DNA of 64,000 bases from assembly GCF_000004195.4 (NCBI RefSeq), contig NC_030677.2:201178713-201242712 (forward strand), given 5' to 3'. The notes beneath the pieces were generated by a model. That model was given only the letters and a program-made list of their open reading frames with translations. It was not told where the DNA came from and searched no databases. A program made the translations under genes and the position numbers. Positions 46,578-57,389 of this stretch are shown one piece after another; the first letter of the stretch is position 1, and every line of letters starts with the position of its first letter. Source of the DNA: Xenopus tropicalis. Taxonomy: Eukaryota; Chordata; Amphibia; Anura; Pipidae.

Positions 46578-47701
46578 ATCCCTATATATATGTATATAAA
46601 TATCCCTTCCTACATATAGATGCTTTCTCAGCTCATAAGACATGCAAAGGAAATGCCTGGGCTTTCCTATCTGGATAGACCAATAAAACTGATAAATGAA
46701 TGCGCTATATGCCCCATAAAAAGGCCAGGTATTAAATTAACAGGAGCAAAGGCATTTCTGGATGGAATTGAGGTTTTTGGATGGGAGTTGAGCAATAATG
46801 AGCGGCTCACGCGTGGCCAAGCCAATCAGTACTTTCCCTGCTCGGTGAAAGAGGCTTTGGAATAAGACGAGGGGCTGTCGGCACTCACAGCTATTCCAGC
46901 TTTATTTATGAAGGCAATAAGATTGTCTCACTGCATGGTTATATTCAGGGATAAATCATCGGCACATCACAGCCAGTTACAGGCCAGACATGTGCGCTGG
47001 ATCATCTGCTGTGAGAAGCTTTGAGCTGTCGGGGAAGCTCCCTGACCTCTCCCCCCAGTCCCTCCATTGATAGGACATTTCAGCCCCACACCTGGCACAA
47101 ATTCACTATTCATTTCTTTTCATTCTGTGAAAAATTGTCAGTTTTTTAACAAAGAGGACCTGTGCTCAGAGACCCAGTTATACAGTTGGCAGGATATTTT
47201 AGTGGAAAAAGTAAAAATGACATATTATAAGGTGTTATTATTATGTTATTAAAGGGGCGGGATCACCATGTTCTGGGCTTGGTGCTGAGGAGCAGGTAGG
47301 AGGGCTGAGAGTCCAGATGTTGGACTGGGTCTCACTATGAATGAGGAATAGTTATTGATAGTCAGATCCTGGTATAGTACGACCCAGGGGTGTAAGACAG
47401 GCAGGGTTAGTGAGCAAGGGCAGCTTAGTGCTAAAGAGGATCAGTGGGGTTAGAATTCCCCAGGCCCCTACCTGCACCCCATTTGCTATTATTAAGCATT
47501 TTTGTAGGTCATACCATTCCCCCATATATATTCATGAATGGAAATGTGTAACACATAGACCAGTGCTGTCCAAGTTTTGTGGAACCAAGGGCCAGAATTT
47601 TTCTGTCCTACATGGTGGAGGGCTGATAATGGAAACCTCAAACCACACCAATGTTATCACAAGAGCTTTTAAGACCATATCCACATTAATTGTGGTATAG
47701 C
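46578..47701. other. No recognised gene
   Basis: The plus frame 46620-46865 (81 codons) has no splice context or family resemblance. The rest is unclassified. Confidence 0.4.
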
Positions 47702-48795
47702 ATAGGGCAGGCAGAGTATGGCACACACGGCACACACAGGCAGGGTAGGGAAGGCAGAGTATGGCACACAGGCAGCATAGGGCAGGCAGAGTATGGCACA
47801 CACAGGCAGCATAGGGCAGGCACAGTATGGCACACACAGACAGGGTAGGGCAGAAAGAGTATGGCACACACAGGCAGCATAGGGCAGGCAGAGTATGGCA
47901 CACACAGGCAGTATAAGGCAGGCAGAGTATGGCACACACAGGCAGCATAGGGCAGGCAAAGTATGGCACACACAGGCAGGGTAGGGCAGGCAGAGTATGG
48001 CACACACAGGCAGTATAGGGCAGGCACAGTATGGCACACACAGGCAGGGTATGGCAGAAAGAGTATGGCACACACAGACAGCATAGGGCAAGCAGAGTAT
48101 GGCACACACAGGCAGTATAAGGCAGGCAGAGTATGGCACACACAGGCAGCATAGGGCAGGCAAAGTATGGCACACACAGGCAGGATAGGGCAGGCAGAGT
48201 TTGGCACACACAGGCAGCAGAGTATGAGTATGGCACACACAGGCAGGGTAGGGCAGGCAGAGTATGGCACACACAGGCAGGGTAGGGTAGGCAGAGTATG
48301 GCACACACAGGCAGGGTAGGGCAGGCAGAGTATAGCACACACAGGCAGGGTAGGGCAGGCAGAGTATGGCACACACAAGCAGGGTAGGGCAGGCAGAGTA
48401 TGGCACACACAGGCAGGGTAGGGCAGGCAGAGTATGGCACACACAGGCAGCATAGGGCAGGCAGAGTATGGCACACACAGGCAGGGTAGGGCAGGCAGAG
48501 TATGGCACACACAGGCAGGGTATGGCAGGCAGAGTATGGCACACAGGCAGCACAGGGCAGGCAGAGTATGGCACACACAGGCAGCATAGGGCAGGCAGAG
48601 TATGGCACACACAGGCAGCATAGGGCAGGCAGAGTATGGCACACACAGGCAGCATAGGGCAGGCAGAGTATGGCACACACAGGCAGGGTAGGGCAGGCAG
48701 AGTTTGGCGCACACAGGCAGCATAGGGCAGGCAGAGTATGGCACACACAGGCAGCATAGGGCAGGCAGAGTATGGCACACACAGGCAGCATAGGG
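47702..48795. repeat. 34-bp minisatellite, about 32 copies
   Basis: The unit GCACACACAGGCAGCATAGG plus GCAGGCAGAGTATG repeats at 34 bp, with GGCAGGGTAGG as the main alternative. No minus-strand phase of the unit contains a stop. All three minus frames therefore stay open for more than 1.1 kb and encode Cys/Leu/Pro repeats. I treat these as artefacts. Confidence 0.95.
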
Positions 48796-48807
48796 CTCTG
48801 CTCCAGC

Positions 48808-48909
48808 CAAGACTCCACTTCCCATAATGCCTTGCACACTTCTGTAATTATCATTTTCTTGAAACCTCTCAATTACATGACTTGCAAGGCATTGTGGGAA
48901 CTGTAGTCT
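48808..48909. promoter_or_regulatory. Inverted pair of ZNF143/Staf-like motifs
   Basis: Left arm AGACTCCACTTCCCATAATG followed by CCTTGCA; right arm TGCAAGGCATTGTGGGAACT followed by GTAGTCT. The right arm in reverse complement (GACTACAGTTCCCACAATGC) fits the ZNF143 consensus well. The arms are about 45 bases apart and largely complementary, so this could also be a small foldback MITE. Confidence 0.5.
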
Positions 48910-50170
48910 AGGCTAAGGGAAAGCTGACTAGCGATACAGTGTCGTTATGTGAGCAGGGAAAGAAGATACGGAACTGAAACAGACAGAAGTTGCTCCAAGT
49001 GACATTTTCTTTGATTAGGCATGAAAAACTTTTTTTTTGGGTGGTGTTCCCCTTTAACTGGGAGATGAGATTAGTGAGTAAGTTCTCTGTTCTCTTTGGG
49101 TCATTGCTGAACTGGAGAATGTCAGTTATGATATGCTGAGATATCAAAGCATGTCGGACAGTGCGAGCGTGCCATGGTCTCTGATCTTCCCTCTCCATAT
49201 ACAAATTCACGCGTGCCTCCGAGCTTCATTCTTCGCTGTTGAGGATATCATGCCCCTAATCTTCTCAGTAGAGACATCTGGAATCGTGTTTGGTGAGGTA
49301 CACAAAACCCAAACTGACCTTCTCCGAATCTCACCCTCGTGCCAGCAATACGGCCTCCTTGCTCTCCCTCAGCCAACTCATAAATACATTCGCATTCCTG
49401 ACTTCACAGCTTTGGGCTCTCCTTCCGTTATAAAACCCAAATGAAGTCCATAACTTTATATCTTATCTGCATTTCTTATTGAAAAAAAACCCAAACAGCC
49501 AAGGAATCTGTCCTTCATTTTAGGATGATTTTGGCATATATGTTTTGTTGTTTAAACCTGAACCGCTCGTTCTGTACAGCGCGTACGTGTATTTTGGCTG
49601 CAAAATGTAGGGTTTAGAAACTTCGCTTAAATCCAGATATTAACACTGAAGGGCTTACACGAGATCGTCTACTGTAGCGCTGGCACGTAGAAGTGTGGAT
49701 AGGCACAAGTGCTTTATATAATGTGCTGTTTCATTGGCTCAATTCTGCACCCATGTTGGTGCCTAGTGCTGCACCAATAAATTGTAAATAAGCCCTATGT
49801 AATCTGTTTTACGGTAAGAAATTTATGACTTTGGTCAAAAAGAGCCAATGGGTGGATACTGGCTTCCATTTTGGCCACTCTTGACCGACTCTTTAGCTAG
49901 TTGGCCTGTGTACAAGCTGGAGCCGGATTTATATCTGGCGTTGCCCTCGGCGCGCTCCCCCTCATCCACCCGGAATAGTTTGAGCATTCTCCTATGGTGC
50001 AGGAGGGGGTTGTTGGGGCCTTGTTGAGGGGCTCAAGCTTAAAGAAAACCGCCCCTCTGAAGCTGCCATCCTAGGTAGTGTTGCCAATTATGAAAACCTC
50101 TAAAACCACAAATTAAATAAAGATATGTTACAATTTGCCTAGGACAGCTCCCATTTTTGCGTAATAATTT
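48910..50170. other. No recognised gene
   Basis: TTCCCCTTTAACTG near 49048 looks like the end of a TTAA-type element on the minus strand. The frames at 48908-49210 and 49133-49444 overlap it or lack splice context. Confidence 0.4.
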
Positions 50171-50414
50171 ATATACAGGTATGGGACCTGTTATACAGAA
50201 TGCTTGGAGCCTGGGGTTTTCCGGAAAAGGGATCTTTCCGTAATTTGGATCTCCACAATTTAAGTCTGCTAAAAATCATTTAAATACTGAATAAACCCAA
50301 TAGGATTGTTCTGCCCCCAATAAGGGGTAATTATATCTTAGTTGGGATCAAGATACGCCCCTTTCTTTCACCAGCAACAGCTAAAACACTAATCTATGCC
50401 CTTATCCTTTCCCC

Positions 50415-50852
50415 GATTACTGCAATCTCCTACTAACCGGCCTCCCAGACTCCCACCTCTCTCCCCTGCAATCAATCTTAAACTCTGCTGCCAGGATCCT
50501 CCTGCTCTCTCCTAAGAGGGATCCTGCTCAGCCTCAATTAAGCTCACTAGTATGGTTACCTGTCAAGCAAAGGATAGCTTACAAAATCCTTCTGCTGACA
50601 TTCAAAGCCCTTCACTCCTCTGCTCCTCACTACATTTCTTCACTGGTCTCCCTATATGTTCCTGGTCGTCTCCTCCGCTCCTCTCAGAGCCTCCGTCTCT
50701 TTACACCATCCACACCCACTGCGCTCTCTCGTCTTAAACCTTTCTATCTCGCTGCTCCTTACCTCTGGAACTCTATCCCTGAATCCCTCCGTAGGGAAAA
50801 CTCACCCACTCTCTTTAAGAAAAAGCTCAGCTGTTACCTTCTGGGGCAATAA
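50415..50852 (+). pseudogene. L2 LINE reverse transcriptase, C-terminal remnant
   Basis: It is an open frame without a start codon: DYCNLLLTGLPDSHLSPLQS, then WLPVKQRIAYKILLLTFKAL, AAPYLWNSIPESLR and LFKKKLSCYLLGQ, stopping at TAA 50850-50852. WLPVKQRI-x-YKILLLTFKALH and AAP-x-LWNS-IP are hallmark motifs of the L2/CR1 ORF2 C-terminus. Just upstream, LIYALILS lies in another frame, so a small deletion near 50412 shifted the frame. The catalytic region is missing. Confidence 0.85.
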
Positions 50853-51106
50853 AACATTATTTTGCCCAGTCCTGCACTTAAGGGCAAATGCCCATACCTG
50901 GTGCACTCTTACCTTCCAGTTTGTGCCTGTATGTTACCCAACCACTCAGATTGTAAGCTCTACGGGGCAGGGACCTCCTTCCTACTGTGTCTCATACCAC
51001 ATGGCACTTATATATATATGTATACATATAAAACTGATAGAGAGCAGGCACTCACGTCTAGTAAATCATAGTCTGCCTGGGTGCAGTATAGAAGCACGTA
51101 TAACAC

Positions 51107-51203
51107 AAAAATAGAACAAATGCCGCACTCACAGGACTTAGTGGAAAAAATATACCTTTATTGTGAATCAACGTCCTGTGAGTGCGGCATTTGTTCTATT
51201 TTT
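51107..51203. repeat. Perfect 31-bp inverted repeat
   Basis: Arms 51107-51137 (AAAAATAGAACAAATGCCGC and on) and 51173-51203 are exact complements around a 35-base loop containing CTTTATTGTGAATCAACG. It lies in the extra segment of the L2 3'UTR. It may be a foldback element or a Penelope-like remnant. I cannot decide from sequence alone. Confidence 0.8.
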
Positions 51204-52036
51204 GACATATACATATATGTATTTATTGTATTTATTTATTATATCACTTGTCCTCCCTGTGTGTAATTTTGTATTCTGTAAGACTGTACAGCGCTGCGTA
51301 CCCTTGTGGCGCTTTATAAATAAAGGTTTACATACATACAAGTACAGGTACTGTTTTATTATTACAGAGAAAAGGGAATCATTTAACCATTAAATAAACC
51401 CAATAGGGCTGTTCTGCCCCGATAAGGGGTAATTATATCTTAGTTGGGATCAAGTACAGGTACTGTTTTATTATTACAGAGAAAAGGGAATCATTTAACC
51501 ATGAAATAAACCCAATAGGGCTGTTCTGCCCCCAATAAGGGGTAATTATATCTTAGTTGGGATCAAGTACAGGTACTGTTTTATTATTACAGAGAAAAGG
51601 GAATCATTTAACCATTAAATAAACCCAATAGGACTGTTCTGCCCCCAATAAGGGGTAATTATATCTTAGTTGGGATCAAGTACAGGTACTCTTTTATTAT
51701 TACAGAGAAAAGGGAATCATTTAACCATGAAATAAACCCAATAGGGCTGTTCTGCCCCAATAAGGGGTAATTATATCTTAGTTGGGATCAAGTACAGGTA
51801 CTGTTTTATTATTACAGAGAAAAGGGAATCATTTAACCATTAAATAAACCCAATAGGACTGTTCTGCCCCCAATAAGGGGTAATTATATCTTAGTTGGGA
51901 TCAATAACAGGTATTGGATCCTATTGGGTTTATTTAGTGTTAAAATTATTTTTTAACAGGGTATGGAGATCCAAATTATGGGAAGACCCCTTTTCCGGAA
52001 AACTCCAACCATTCTGGATGACAGGTCCCATACCTG

Positions 52037-53035
52037 TATAAGACTAATTATTATAATTGCCACTTAATGTTATAGTTGGGTCATTTGAGTCTAAAAAAAA
52101 AAAGAAAATTGTATATTTGCATCCGAATGGGAAATTATTGAGCATAAAAACAACTGGCCATAAATGATTTTATTCAGGCGGTTTTCTATTTATTATAAAG
52201 GGTGGGACTACCCTACTGCTTTTTTCAGCCAAATCAAACATCATTAATCCAATAAAAGGGGCCAAATTACACAGAAAGCTGCTGTCTTTACTACTTTACA
52301 AACCGGGAACAAGAGTAGCCATATACAACTATTACTGTTCTGTGAAATAAAGAAGTGATTAGATGGGTGCTATCTGAGAGCAAACGGGGTGCAAAGCGGT
52401 GCCATAGGGCAGTACATTCTATATAACAGCAGTAGCGTTGGGGATGTACCAGCCCTGCTTCTAATTCTTCTGTTAAATCTATTGCTTCTTTATATAATCC
52501 CCTGTCCCCTGTAATGGAATTGGTAGATTTGGCAATATTAATAGTTACGTCATTTATCTCTCTAAGAGATTGGATGGCAGGTAACAGCATAATTATCTTT
52601 CGCTATTGTCTTCGAATGCAATAAAAAGCCTCGCTTTATTTACTTTGGAACTTTTAATTTTGGCCCAGATGCCATTAGAGTCCAAAATACTCCAAAAGCT
52701 AATTTATAGCACAGAGAACAAAACCTGCTCAGATTACAATATCCGGAGATCTTTCTGAATCACACGCGTGTATATGGGCCGGCGGATCGGCAATAAAGGG
52801 CTATACATTACACAATGCAACAGCCACAAACATCACCGTGGTAACAGCACTAGAGACAGTTGCCAGTTTTAGTTCATTTAGCAAATCCCTGGTTATTACA
52901 TTTTATATATTTGTGGAAAGGCCTGTTTTCCACGCAAAGGAATATTTTATGTTATCTTTTATCTGTTAGTTACAGAAATATTTTCTGCCAAGCAACACAA
53001 TGTTATCAAATGTATTTGTTCTAAAAGTGCTTACC
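52037..53035. other. Unclassified, one orphan minus-strand frame
   Basis: A 99-codon minus frame at 52291-52590 (MLLPAIQSLREINDVTINIA, GLYKEAIDLTEELEAGLVHP) looks somewhat protein-like, but the family is not recognised. The rest is AT-rich and unclassified. Confidence 0.3.
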
Positions 53036-53036
53036 C

Positions 53037-53475
53037 AGTGGCGTAACCGTGGAGAAAGCAGACCCAGCGGTTGCAGGGGGGGCCTGTGGGCAGGGTCGAA
53101 CTGGGTCGAATTCCGGTGGGCCCCGGCTGTATTGGGCCCCAGCGGCCCAGACCCGACCCTTGCCGGTGCTCCCCCTGCCTGACCACTCCTCCTCTGACGC
53201 GTTAAATTTACGTACTCGGGGGAGGACATCTGGATGGGGGGGTCCTGTGGGGGGGTTAGGGGGGCCCGTGTGGAGGGGAGGGGGCCGGCGGGAGGTGGGG
53301 GGGATAGGTAGGAGATGGGAGGGGGGTGGGCAGGGAGATGTGGGGGTGGGTGGGCAGGGAGATGGGAGGGGGGTGGGCAGGGAGATGTGGGGGTGGGTGG
53401 GCAGGGAGATGGGAGGGGGGTGGGCAGGGAGATGTGGGGTTGCAGGGGGGCCCGGGATGAAGGGTCTGCTTCCTC
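53037..53475. mobile_element. hAT-like MITE nest with G-rich expansion
   Basis: CAGTGGCGTAACCGTGGAG followed by AAGCAGACCCAGCGG opens the region. The inverted counterpart GAAGGGTCTGCTTCCTCTATAG is at about 53459-53480. A piece of the GGTCGAACTGGG family (about 53094-53160) and a G-rich minisatellite lie between. No intact gene. The Pro-rich minus frame 53021-53557 is a by-product. Confidence 0.55.
53228..53449 (+). repeat. G-rich minisatellite, about 48-bp unit
   Basis: GGGTGGGCAGGGAGATGTGG and GGGTGGGCAGGGAGATGGGA alternate at roughly 48-bp spacing. Dense GGG runs on the plus strand satisfy the sequence pattern for G-quadruplexes. A related block follows at 53581-53698. Confidence 0.8.
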
Positions 53476-53580
53476 TATAGCTGAAAAGAATTCTTCCCTC
53501 CCCAGCCTCTCTCCTTCCTGCAGGGAGGAAAAGAAAACTCAGCCGGATGGGAGACATGAGGGGGTGGGCGGGTGATGTTT

Positions 53581-53698
53581 AGGGTAGGCGGGAGATGGGA
53601 GGGGGTAGGTGGGAGATGGGAGGGGGTAGGTGGGAGATGGGAGGCGGGTGGGCAGGGAGATGTGGGGGTGGGTGGGCAAGGAGATGGGAGGGGGTGGT
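53581..53698 (+). repeat. G-rich minisatellite, second block
   Basis: GGGGGTAGGTGGGAGATGGGA repeated, then GTGGGCAGGGAGATGTGGGG. It shares words with the block at 53228-53449 and is separated from it by about 130 bases of non-repeat DNA. Confidence 0.75.
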
Positions 53699-53789
53699 AT
53701 CATGTATGGCCCCTGCCCTTGAGGATCGGGGGTTAAGGGGTCATGATACACAATGGAAGCAATGTGCTTTGGTGAGGAGCGTATCATAG

Positions 53790-54721
53790 CCGCTGGCTAT
53801 CTATGGGCAGTGAGTTTATTATTTAATGGCTTCTTATGAAGGGTATCAGCCTTGGGGCCCAGTTGTTGATAAAGAATGCTGGCGTTGGTCGGCCAGTAAC
53901 AGTAGGCACGGCTGCTCTATATGCTGTAGTTAAGGCACACGGGCTGGCTAGGGATACAGGGAGTTGCACAGAGCACCGGGAATTCTGACAGTTTGGAAGC
54001 CCTGAAAGAGAGAAGCCGTTCATTTTAAAGATGCCAACGTCATCCTTCTGTACTTATGTCTTGGAAAAGTAACCTCCATGCTTATTATAATGGTTTTCTA
54101 ACTACTTCTGGTTGGATCTTGGCACGGTTCCCCTTGGAATTACATAATCAAACCTGCATTTCGAGTGCTGCCGTGGCGCCTTTGATATAAACTCTATACA
54201 CTGGCATCAAATCCTCTCTTACTGCCAAGGGATTTTGTAAGAGAGATGTGAAGGGGCCGCCGATTACTTATCAGCTCAAGTGAATCTCTTTATATTCCGT
54301 TTCCATCTGTTACACTTATGGGAAGGAAATCATTTATAACATTCCATAACTTTCCTTCATACGCACTCGTGTTGGTTCCCTGGGCTCCGTTCTTCTCTCC
54401 CGCGGCTCATCCCTTACATTGAAACTAGTTTATATAAACAGTTTCTTGTAAAATACCTTAACCCCTGGGCATCTAGTCTTATTAGGGTGTGCAAAATGGG
54501 GCATTTTATGATTTGAAGCATAGGGGACATTTGGCCAAAACTGAGATTTGGTAGAAGGATCACATGGCTAGGGCATTCTTGGTAAAACGTAAAATGTGTT
54601 GCTAATATCTTGGAAAATAAAAACTAATTATGAACACAGAGCCCTAAAATTGACATAATTGTAGCACCTATTGACAATATTCATTACAGGTGCTTTAGCC
54701 ATGCTCTTTTGCACCCACATA
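53790..54721. other. No recognised gene
   Basis: Unique-looking sequence. The minus frame 53823-54023 lacks support. Confidence 0.4.
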
Positions 54722-54955
54722 CAGGGTCGGACTGGGCCGCCGGGGCACCAAGAAAAAAACGGTAGACCCCAACCCTTGGGGGCCCCAGTGGCCCAGACCT
54801 GATCCCCACAAAGCACTCCCCCAAGCCGCCGGTCTCCTTCCCCCAATGCACTGAATGTAAATTTAATTTACACGCCTGCAGGGGGTGTGAAGGCTGCGGC
54901 AGGGACCCATTGAGGGGTGCCGGGCCACTGAGGGAGTAACCCCAGTCCGACCCTG
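54722..54955. mobile_element. hAT-like MITE (CAGGGTCGGACTGGG termini)
   Basis: CAGGGTCGGACTGGGCCGCC and AACCCCAGTCCGACCCTG are inverted ends. The flanks CCCACATA and CTCATATA match at 6 of 8 bases. The interior is C/G-rich and non-coding. The frames at 54628-55167 cross its boundaries. Confidence 0.75.
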
Positions 54956-55357
54956 CTCATATATGATGATTTGCGTAATGGTGCATGGGTACCGTGGCGC
55001 TGCCACCATGCTTCACGTGGCATTAGTTCCAGGGTTCCCCCGTGGGCTGTCAGTAGACATGGCAGAGTTACGCCTAAAGAATCACATGCAAACATTATTA
55101 AAATGGTGAGCACTGGAAAAAATAGTAAATTAAATAATATCCCTACAACATTTGCCAGCTGGGACACTGCAGTTGCCTATATCTGCCTTCTCAAGATTGA
55201 GACTGCAAAGTACAAGTGATTGGCTGCTTGTGATTCCATTCGTAACAGCCAATGAGCCGCTGTCTATCCAGGATACCAACTCTGTGATGTTTGCAGACCA
55301 GTCCTACACTGAAACCTCCACTATCTTGGTACCTCTTAGTGGCAATAAAAGTTACTG
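54956..55357. other. No recognised gene
   Basis: Nothing supportable was seen. Confidence 0.4.
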
Positions 55358-55784
55358 CTGGTATGGGATCCCTTCTCTGGAAACCCATTATCCATTATCC
55401 CAAATTATGGAAAGACCAGCTCCCATTTTAAGAAAATAATAATTTGTAAAAAAGATTTTCTTCTTTGTAATAATAAAACATTACCTTGATGGTAACTAAA
55501 CTTCATTAGTTCCTATTGCCGTCAAATGATATATAGATTGTAAGCTCTATGGGGCAGGGACCTCCATCCTCTTGTGTCTTTGCCTCTTAACTTATTGCAA
55601 CTGTATCTTGTATTTATTTGTATTTACTGTTATACTTTGTATTTATCTATTATTATCTTAATAAGATAATAATAAAGATATACATACATAAAAATGATTT
55701 TTAGTAGACTTGGAGATCCAAATTATGAAACATCCCTCGGAAACCCCAGCTCCCAAGCATTCTGGATAACAGATCCAGGACCTG
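55358..55784. mobile_element. TA-type MITE, copy I: no satellite, with LINE 3' insertion
   Basis: CTGGTATGGGATCCCTTCTCTGG and TCTGGATAACAGATCCAGGACCTG are decayed ends of the 113-bp MITE family. Only one partial unit (TTCTTTGTAATAATAAAACA) is present. An L2-like 3'UTR (about 55530-55692, TTGTAAGCTCTATGGGGCAG to ATACATACATA) is inserted within it. Confidence 0.75.
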
Positions 55785-56743
55785 CCAAACAACAATCAGT
55801 AGAACTCAGTGGCTGAGAGCATCTGTCTATGTCATGGGTCGATTATATCCCCCCCAGGGATTCCACCTTTCCTTCTCCTGTAGGGTCTTGTTTGCAGTTG
55901 GTGTCAGTTTGGGGTTATTTCAGATTATCTGAGGCTTCATCTTTAGGGAAAACAATTTTCATTTCCACCCGAAAATTGGATTAGAGTTGAAAAAACATGA
56001 ATTTGTTACTTTGTTTAAAAGACCTCGGTAAAATAAACGTTCAAATCCCCTGTATATTAAACACTTTATTGAAGAAGAAAATGAGCGTCCGTCTGAGAGC
56101 AGCGCTTGCCCTAATCTCTCCTTCCAGCGCTTTCATTAAAAAGGCAAGAAATCTTGGGAAAAGTGTTAGAGGTGATGATAAATGGAATCAAGATCCCACG
56201 TTGGCTGCGTTTCCCCGACTGTATATATATATATATCAAGGTATTGCTGAGCTGTAGCAATTGGAGAGAACGCTTTGCGTGATATATGTAATAGGGACCA
56301 GCGAGCCTTTCAGGGTGCGGTCGTATAAAAACAGTCAAATCTTTTATATATTGTGGAATGTGTCAAGCGGGTTTGGGTTTCCCACATTTGTCTGATGTGC
56401 CGTCCCGTCAGTAATGCCATAAATACAATCAATGTCCTTCTCTTGCAAATCTTGTTATTTCAGATGTTCAGGAGAGTAAGACCACCTGCAATTTGCGTCC
56501 CATTGGGGTTTCTGAGATATCGGGGGACGGGGAGGTTATTTATCAGAGTATTGGAGCAATAATATACGCACAGTCCAACTGTCACCATTATCCCTCTCTG
56601 TATCATTATATTTATAACTGAGTATAGAGAGACATGTAATCACATTTGTGGTTAGATTTTAGGCTTGTTAGCGCTCTACCTTGTAACTTATGCACTTTAA
56701 AGCACATTGTATTTACCCAGTGGTTCCTGGGAAGGGTCTAACC
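55785..56743. other. No recognised gene
   Basis: Unique-looking sequence with a short (TA)n near 56222. The two overlapping frames at 55997-56338 lie on opposite strands without splice context. Confidence 0.4.
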
Positions 56744-57047
56744 CAGTGATCCCCAACCAGTGGCTCAGGGGCAACATGTTGCTCCCCAACCCCTTGGATG
56801 TTGCTCTCAGTGCCCCCAAACCAGGGAGTTATTTTTGAATTCCTGACTTGGGGGCAAGTTTTTTCAATAAAAACAAGATTTCCTACCAAATAAAGCCCCT
56901 GTAAGCTGATAGGGTGCATAGAGACCCCTAATAGCCAATCACAGCCCTTATTTGGCTCCTCCATGAACTTTTATGGTGCTTGTGTTGCTCCCCAAGTCTT
57001 TTTACATTTGACTGTGGCTCACCAGTAAGAAAGGTTGGGGATCCCTG
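56744..57047. mobile_element. hAT-like MITE (CAGTGATCCCCAACC termini), complete
   Basis: The left end CAGTGATCCCCAACCAGTGG and the right end AAAGGTTGGGGATCCCTG are inverted. The flanks GTCTAACC and GTCTATAC match at 6 of 8 positions. 304 bp, non-coding. A truncated relative is at 42130. Confidence 0.75.
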
Positions 57048-57381
57048 GTCTATACCATTTCTTGTATTGGCACCCACAAATTTTACTGGAAAGAGGCTGC
57101 TCCTTTGCCCTCCATGCAGTAAAAGACAAGGAAACTCTTTACTACAAGTTTTAAGCATATTATTCAGTGCCCCCTGCTGTAGCAGATTTGCATAAAAAAT
57201 TCTTATTTTGCCCATTGACAGTTCTTATTTTGCTTCCTTGACATCATTAAGATGGCCGCCGCACATCTACTGTGCATGTGTGAGCTTCTCTCAGCTGCTC
57301 ACTCCTGATTGTGGGTAATGTGAATGTGCCGATTTATTACACGCGCTAATGCGCAAGCGTCTGGTCTGGTCTTGGTGCAGG
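57048..57381. other. No recognised feature
   Basis: Nothing was recognised. Confidence 0.4.
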
Positions 57382-57389
57382 AGAGATGC

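Larger units (their letters stand above)
50352..51343 (+). mobile_element. L2-type LINE, 5'-truncated insertion
   Basis: It is inserted into a 113-bp unit with a probable CAAG target duplication (before 50352 and at about 51340). It carries the end of the reverse-transcriptase frame, a 3'UTR with GCCCATACCTGGTGCACTC and TTGTAAGCTCTACGGGGCAG, the stem CAGCGCTGCGTACCCTTGTG, and an ACATACATACA tail. An extra piece of about 190 bp (about 51010-51210) inside the 3'UTR is absent from the copy at 5853-6135. Confidence 0.85.
50176..52036. mobile_element. TA-type MITE with 113-bp satellite, copy G (composite, L2-interrupted)
   Basis: It starts TA-CAGGTATGGGACCTGTTATAC and ends GACAGGTCCCATACCTG-TA. 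One inverse unit precedes an L2 LINE inserted at GATCAAG/TACAGG, and five more inverse units follow it. Near 51905 the sequence switches orientation (GATCAATAACAGGTATTGG, then forward-type ATTGGGTTTATTTAG). The right arm is therefore an inverted copy of the left arm type. Confidence 0.88.

Noticed and set aside
47532..48872. 446-codon Cys/Leu/Pro repeat protein
   Set aside because: All three minus frames are open because the 34-bp unit lacks stops. There is no start context, domain or unique sequence.
50656..51114. 152-codon plus-strand frame in the L2 region
   Set aside because: The true L2 reverse-transcriptase frame is 50415-50852 in a different phase, with recognisable motifs. This one is a shadow.
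53021..53557. 178-codon Pro-rich minus frame and Gly-rich plus frames
   Set aside because: These are by-products of G-rich minisatellites within a MITE nest.
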